Below, one piece after another: positions 15,162-16,040 of a DNA stretch of 16,040 nucleotides; the first letter of the stretch is position 1, and the number at the start of each line of letters is the position of its first letter. Below the pieces are notes generated by a model. The model was not told the DNA's origin and searched no databases. It saw only the letters and a list, made by a program, of their open reading frames with translations. Location: the NCBI GenBank assembly GCA_009692905.1, contig SHYI01000012.1, positions 1 to 16,040 on the forward strand. The letters are read 5' to 3'. Made by a program: the position numbers and the translations under genes. This DNA is from Chloroflexota bacterium. GTDB taxonomy: Bacteria; Chloroflexota; Limnocylindria; Limnocylindrales; Limnocylindraceae.

Positions 15162-15325
15162 TATCCTAACCGTACTGATTGGCCTGAGACTGCAGCCATG
15201 CTCGAAATCAAATTGGTGGGCAATAGGTCCATTTCGTAGCGCGCCCGAGCAACGGGTGGGGCTAGGGCAATGCATCTGGTGTCCGCTACATACCTCTTCG
15301 CCATGTAGTGCCCCATCCCACCCGC
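15162..15325. other. Intergenic right border of the island
   Basis: This stretch lies between the possible leader ORF and the holA promoter. Base composition changes here from AT-shifted to GC-rich at around 15235. I see no confident gene, tRNA or direct repeat in it. It should contain the leftward promoter of the nuclease-like gene, but no convincing -35/-10 pair is visible. Confidence 0.4.
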
Positions 15326-15331
15326 TAGGAT
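15326..15331 (+). promoter_or_regulatory. -10 element TAGGAT for leaderless holA
   Basis: TAGGAT is followed by CCGCCC and ATG 15338, the same 6-base spacing as the other leaderless genes. It precedes only copy 1 of the duplicated holA start; copy 2 lacks an equivalent. Confidence 0.55.
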
Positions 15332-15337
15332 CCGCCC

Positions 15338-15766
15338 ATGGGAACGGCACCGATCCTCCTAGCCTGGGGCGACGACCTCCTCCTCATCGAGGAGGCGGTG
15401 GCGGCGCTGGGCGCCCGCATGGCCGCCGAGGACCCTATGGGAGGCGGGCTCCCCGAGAAGGTGCGCCTCAAGGCTGAGGGGCGTAGCTCGGAACAGGCGG
15501 TGAGCACTCTCGGCGAACTGCGCCGGCGCCTTGATACTGGGGGCCTCTTCGGGGGAGGTTCACTCGTCGTAGTCGCAGGGGCAGGGCTACTCGGCAGGAC
15601 CAAGGATCTGCGCGCCAACCTCACCGACACCCTCGTCAACATGGCGCCTGGGAACGGCACCGATCCTCCTAGCCTGGGGCGACGACCTCCTCCTCATCGA
15701 AGAGGCGGTGGCGGCGCTGGGCGCCCGCATGGCCGCCGAGGACGCCATGGGGGGCGGACTCCCTGA
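15338..15766 (+). pseudogene. holA: holA copy 1: N-terminal fragment of DNA polymerase III delta, frameshifted by a tandem duplication
   Basis: From ATG 15338 about 105 residues match the delta-subunit N-terminus: APILLAWGDDLLLIEEAVAAL, KVRLKAEGR, LGELRRRLDTGGLFGGGSLV and VVAGAGLLGRTKDLR. The delta subunit opens and loads the beta clamp within the clamp-loader complex. At about 15650 the frame passes into the start of copy 2 one base out of register and ends at 15766 with a meaningless Arg/Gly-rich tail. Copy 1 has the promoter and ATG but lacks the rest of the roughly 330-residue protein. Its differences from copy 2 are mostly silent or conservative, so until recently it evolved as a working gene. 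It may be an allele brought in with the island or an assembly artefact. Confidence 0.7.
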
Positions 15767-15957
15767 GAAGGTGCGCCTCAAGGCTGAGGGGCGCGGCTCT
15801 GGCGACGGGGCCGAGGTGCTTGGCGAGCTGCGTCGCCGGCTCGGTACGGGCGGCCTCTTCGGGGGCGGATCGCTGATGGTCGTGGCTGGCGCAGGGCGCC
15901 TCGGGCGCACCAAGGATCTGCGCGCCAACCTCACCGACACCCTCGTCAACATGGCCC
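15338..15957 (+). repeat. 310-bp imperfect tandem duplication within holA
   Basis: Unit 1 is 15338-15647 and unit 2 is 15648-15957, with exactly 310 bases offset and no net indel. GGGAACGG occurs at 15340, 15650 and 15960: the start, the junction and the end of the array. The first 96 bases of the units differ at one site (plus the lost ATG) and the last 45 or so are identical. In 15434-15598 I count 45 differences by eye. Confidence 0.9.
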
Positions 15958-16040
15958 CCGGGAACGGTGTCGTCTTAGTTGATCAGCGCGCGCGTCGACC
16001 AAACCTCAAAGGGATGCGCCCCGACGGACCAGGCGAGCTA
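15648..16040 (+). CDS. holA: holA copy 2: DNA polymerase III delta, start codon lost, 3' end beyond window
   Basis: The frame reads through 131 codons to the window edge: GTAPILLAWGDDLLL, EDAMGGGLPEKVRLKAEGR, LGELRRRLGTGGLFGGGSLM, VVAGAGRLGRTKDLR, NMAPGNGVVLVDQRARRPNLK. This copy continues correctly past the point where copy 1 breaks off, so it carries the body of the gene. At the position of the normal ATG it has CTG (15648). The next canonical in-frame starts are GTG 15708 and ATG 15729, which would drop 20-27 residues of the nucleotide-binding fold. No -10 lies before it. Since delta is essential, either CTG is used, or the duplication is a sequencing or assembly error, or another holA exists elsewhere. 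Confidence 0.8.
   Translation, partial: MGTAPILLAWGDDLLLIEEAVAALGARMAAEDAMGGGLPEKVRLKAEGRGSGDGAEVLGELRRRLGTGGLFGGGSLMVVAGAGRLGRTKDLRANLTDTLVNMAPGNGVVLVDQRARRPNLKGMRPDGPGEL

Larger units (their letters stand above)
11912..15325. mobile_element. Restriction-modification island with atypical base composition
   Basis: Between the oxidoreductase stop and the holA promoter the sequence becomes visibly richer in A/T, especially at third codon positions (frequent TTA, AAT, TCT and AAA codons), unlike the GC-ending codons on either side. It encodes an endonuclease, a C5 methyltransferase, a PD-(D/E)XK-like protein and perhaps a small ORF. No integrase, transposase or flanking direct repeat is seen. 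A partial duplication of holA sits exactly at the right border. Confidence 0.65.

Noticed and set aside
15162..15350. Longer 95-codon version of the leader ORF before the nuclease-like gene
   Set aside because: The upstream part overlaps the holA promoter and start on the other strand, and its His/Cys/Pro-rich residues match no zinc-finger or HNH pattern.
15640..15660. Programmed +1 frameshift joining holA copies 1 and 2
   Set aside because: A shift would fuse two copies of the same N-terminal region, which makes no structural sense, and no slippery site or stop-codon stimulator is evident.

Overview
The window comes from a high-GC bacterium. F420-type oxidoreductase, DUF5679, YgjP-like peptidase and lamin-tail/OB-fold genes, plus many apparently leaderless genes, fit Chloroflexota or Actinomycetota. 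I lean weakly to a Chloroflexota lineage, but nothing here proves it.

Layout. Positions 1-2983 hold three leftward genes: a ROK-family sugar kinase cut by the left edge, a 46-residue zinc-ribbon protein (DUF5679) and a secreted lamin-tail/OB-fold protein. A rightward four-helix membrane protein (3067-3777) follows. Then comes a leftward pair, a lipoprotein and a 37-residue single-span membrane protein, behind a strong promoter with a LexA-type box (GAAC-N4-GTTC) in its spacer. Next are a leftward EamA/DMT transporter, tRNA-Ala(CGC), a YgjP-like metallopeptidase, an MFS transporter, tRNA-Ala(GGC), leucyl-tRNA synthetase (leuS), a membrane-anchored protein and an F420-dependent LLM-class oxidoreductase.

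From about 11912 to 15325 base composition and codon use shift to more AT. This stretch is a compact restriction-modification island. It holds a MvaI/BcnI-like endonuclease with an extra N-terminal domain (rightward), a convergent C5-cytosine methyltransferase overlapping it tail to tail, and upstream of the methyltransferase a third gene with a PD-(D/E)XK nuclease signature that I cannot assign to a named family. A 32-codon ORF may lead that third gene.

Right of the island is the 5' part of holA (DNA polymerase III delta), present twice as a 310-bp tandem duplication. The unit is not a multiple of three, so copy 1 runs out of frame and copy 2 has lost the ATG. As written, no intact holA start remains. 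The copies are nearly identical at their ends but about 27% divergent in the middle. This suggests either allele mosaicism linked to the island's arrival or a strain-chimeric assembly.

Across the window a TANNNT hexamer lies exactly 6 bases before the start codon of four genes (3067, 5347, 12006, 15338) and 7 bases before a fifth (14446), indicating leaderless transcription. Other genes (ROK kinase, DUF5679, lamin-tail protein, the 37-residue protein, leuS, the oxidoreductase) have recognisable Shine-Dalgarno sequences, so both modes coexist.
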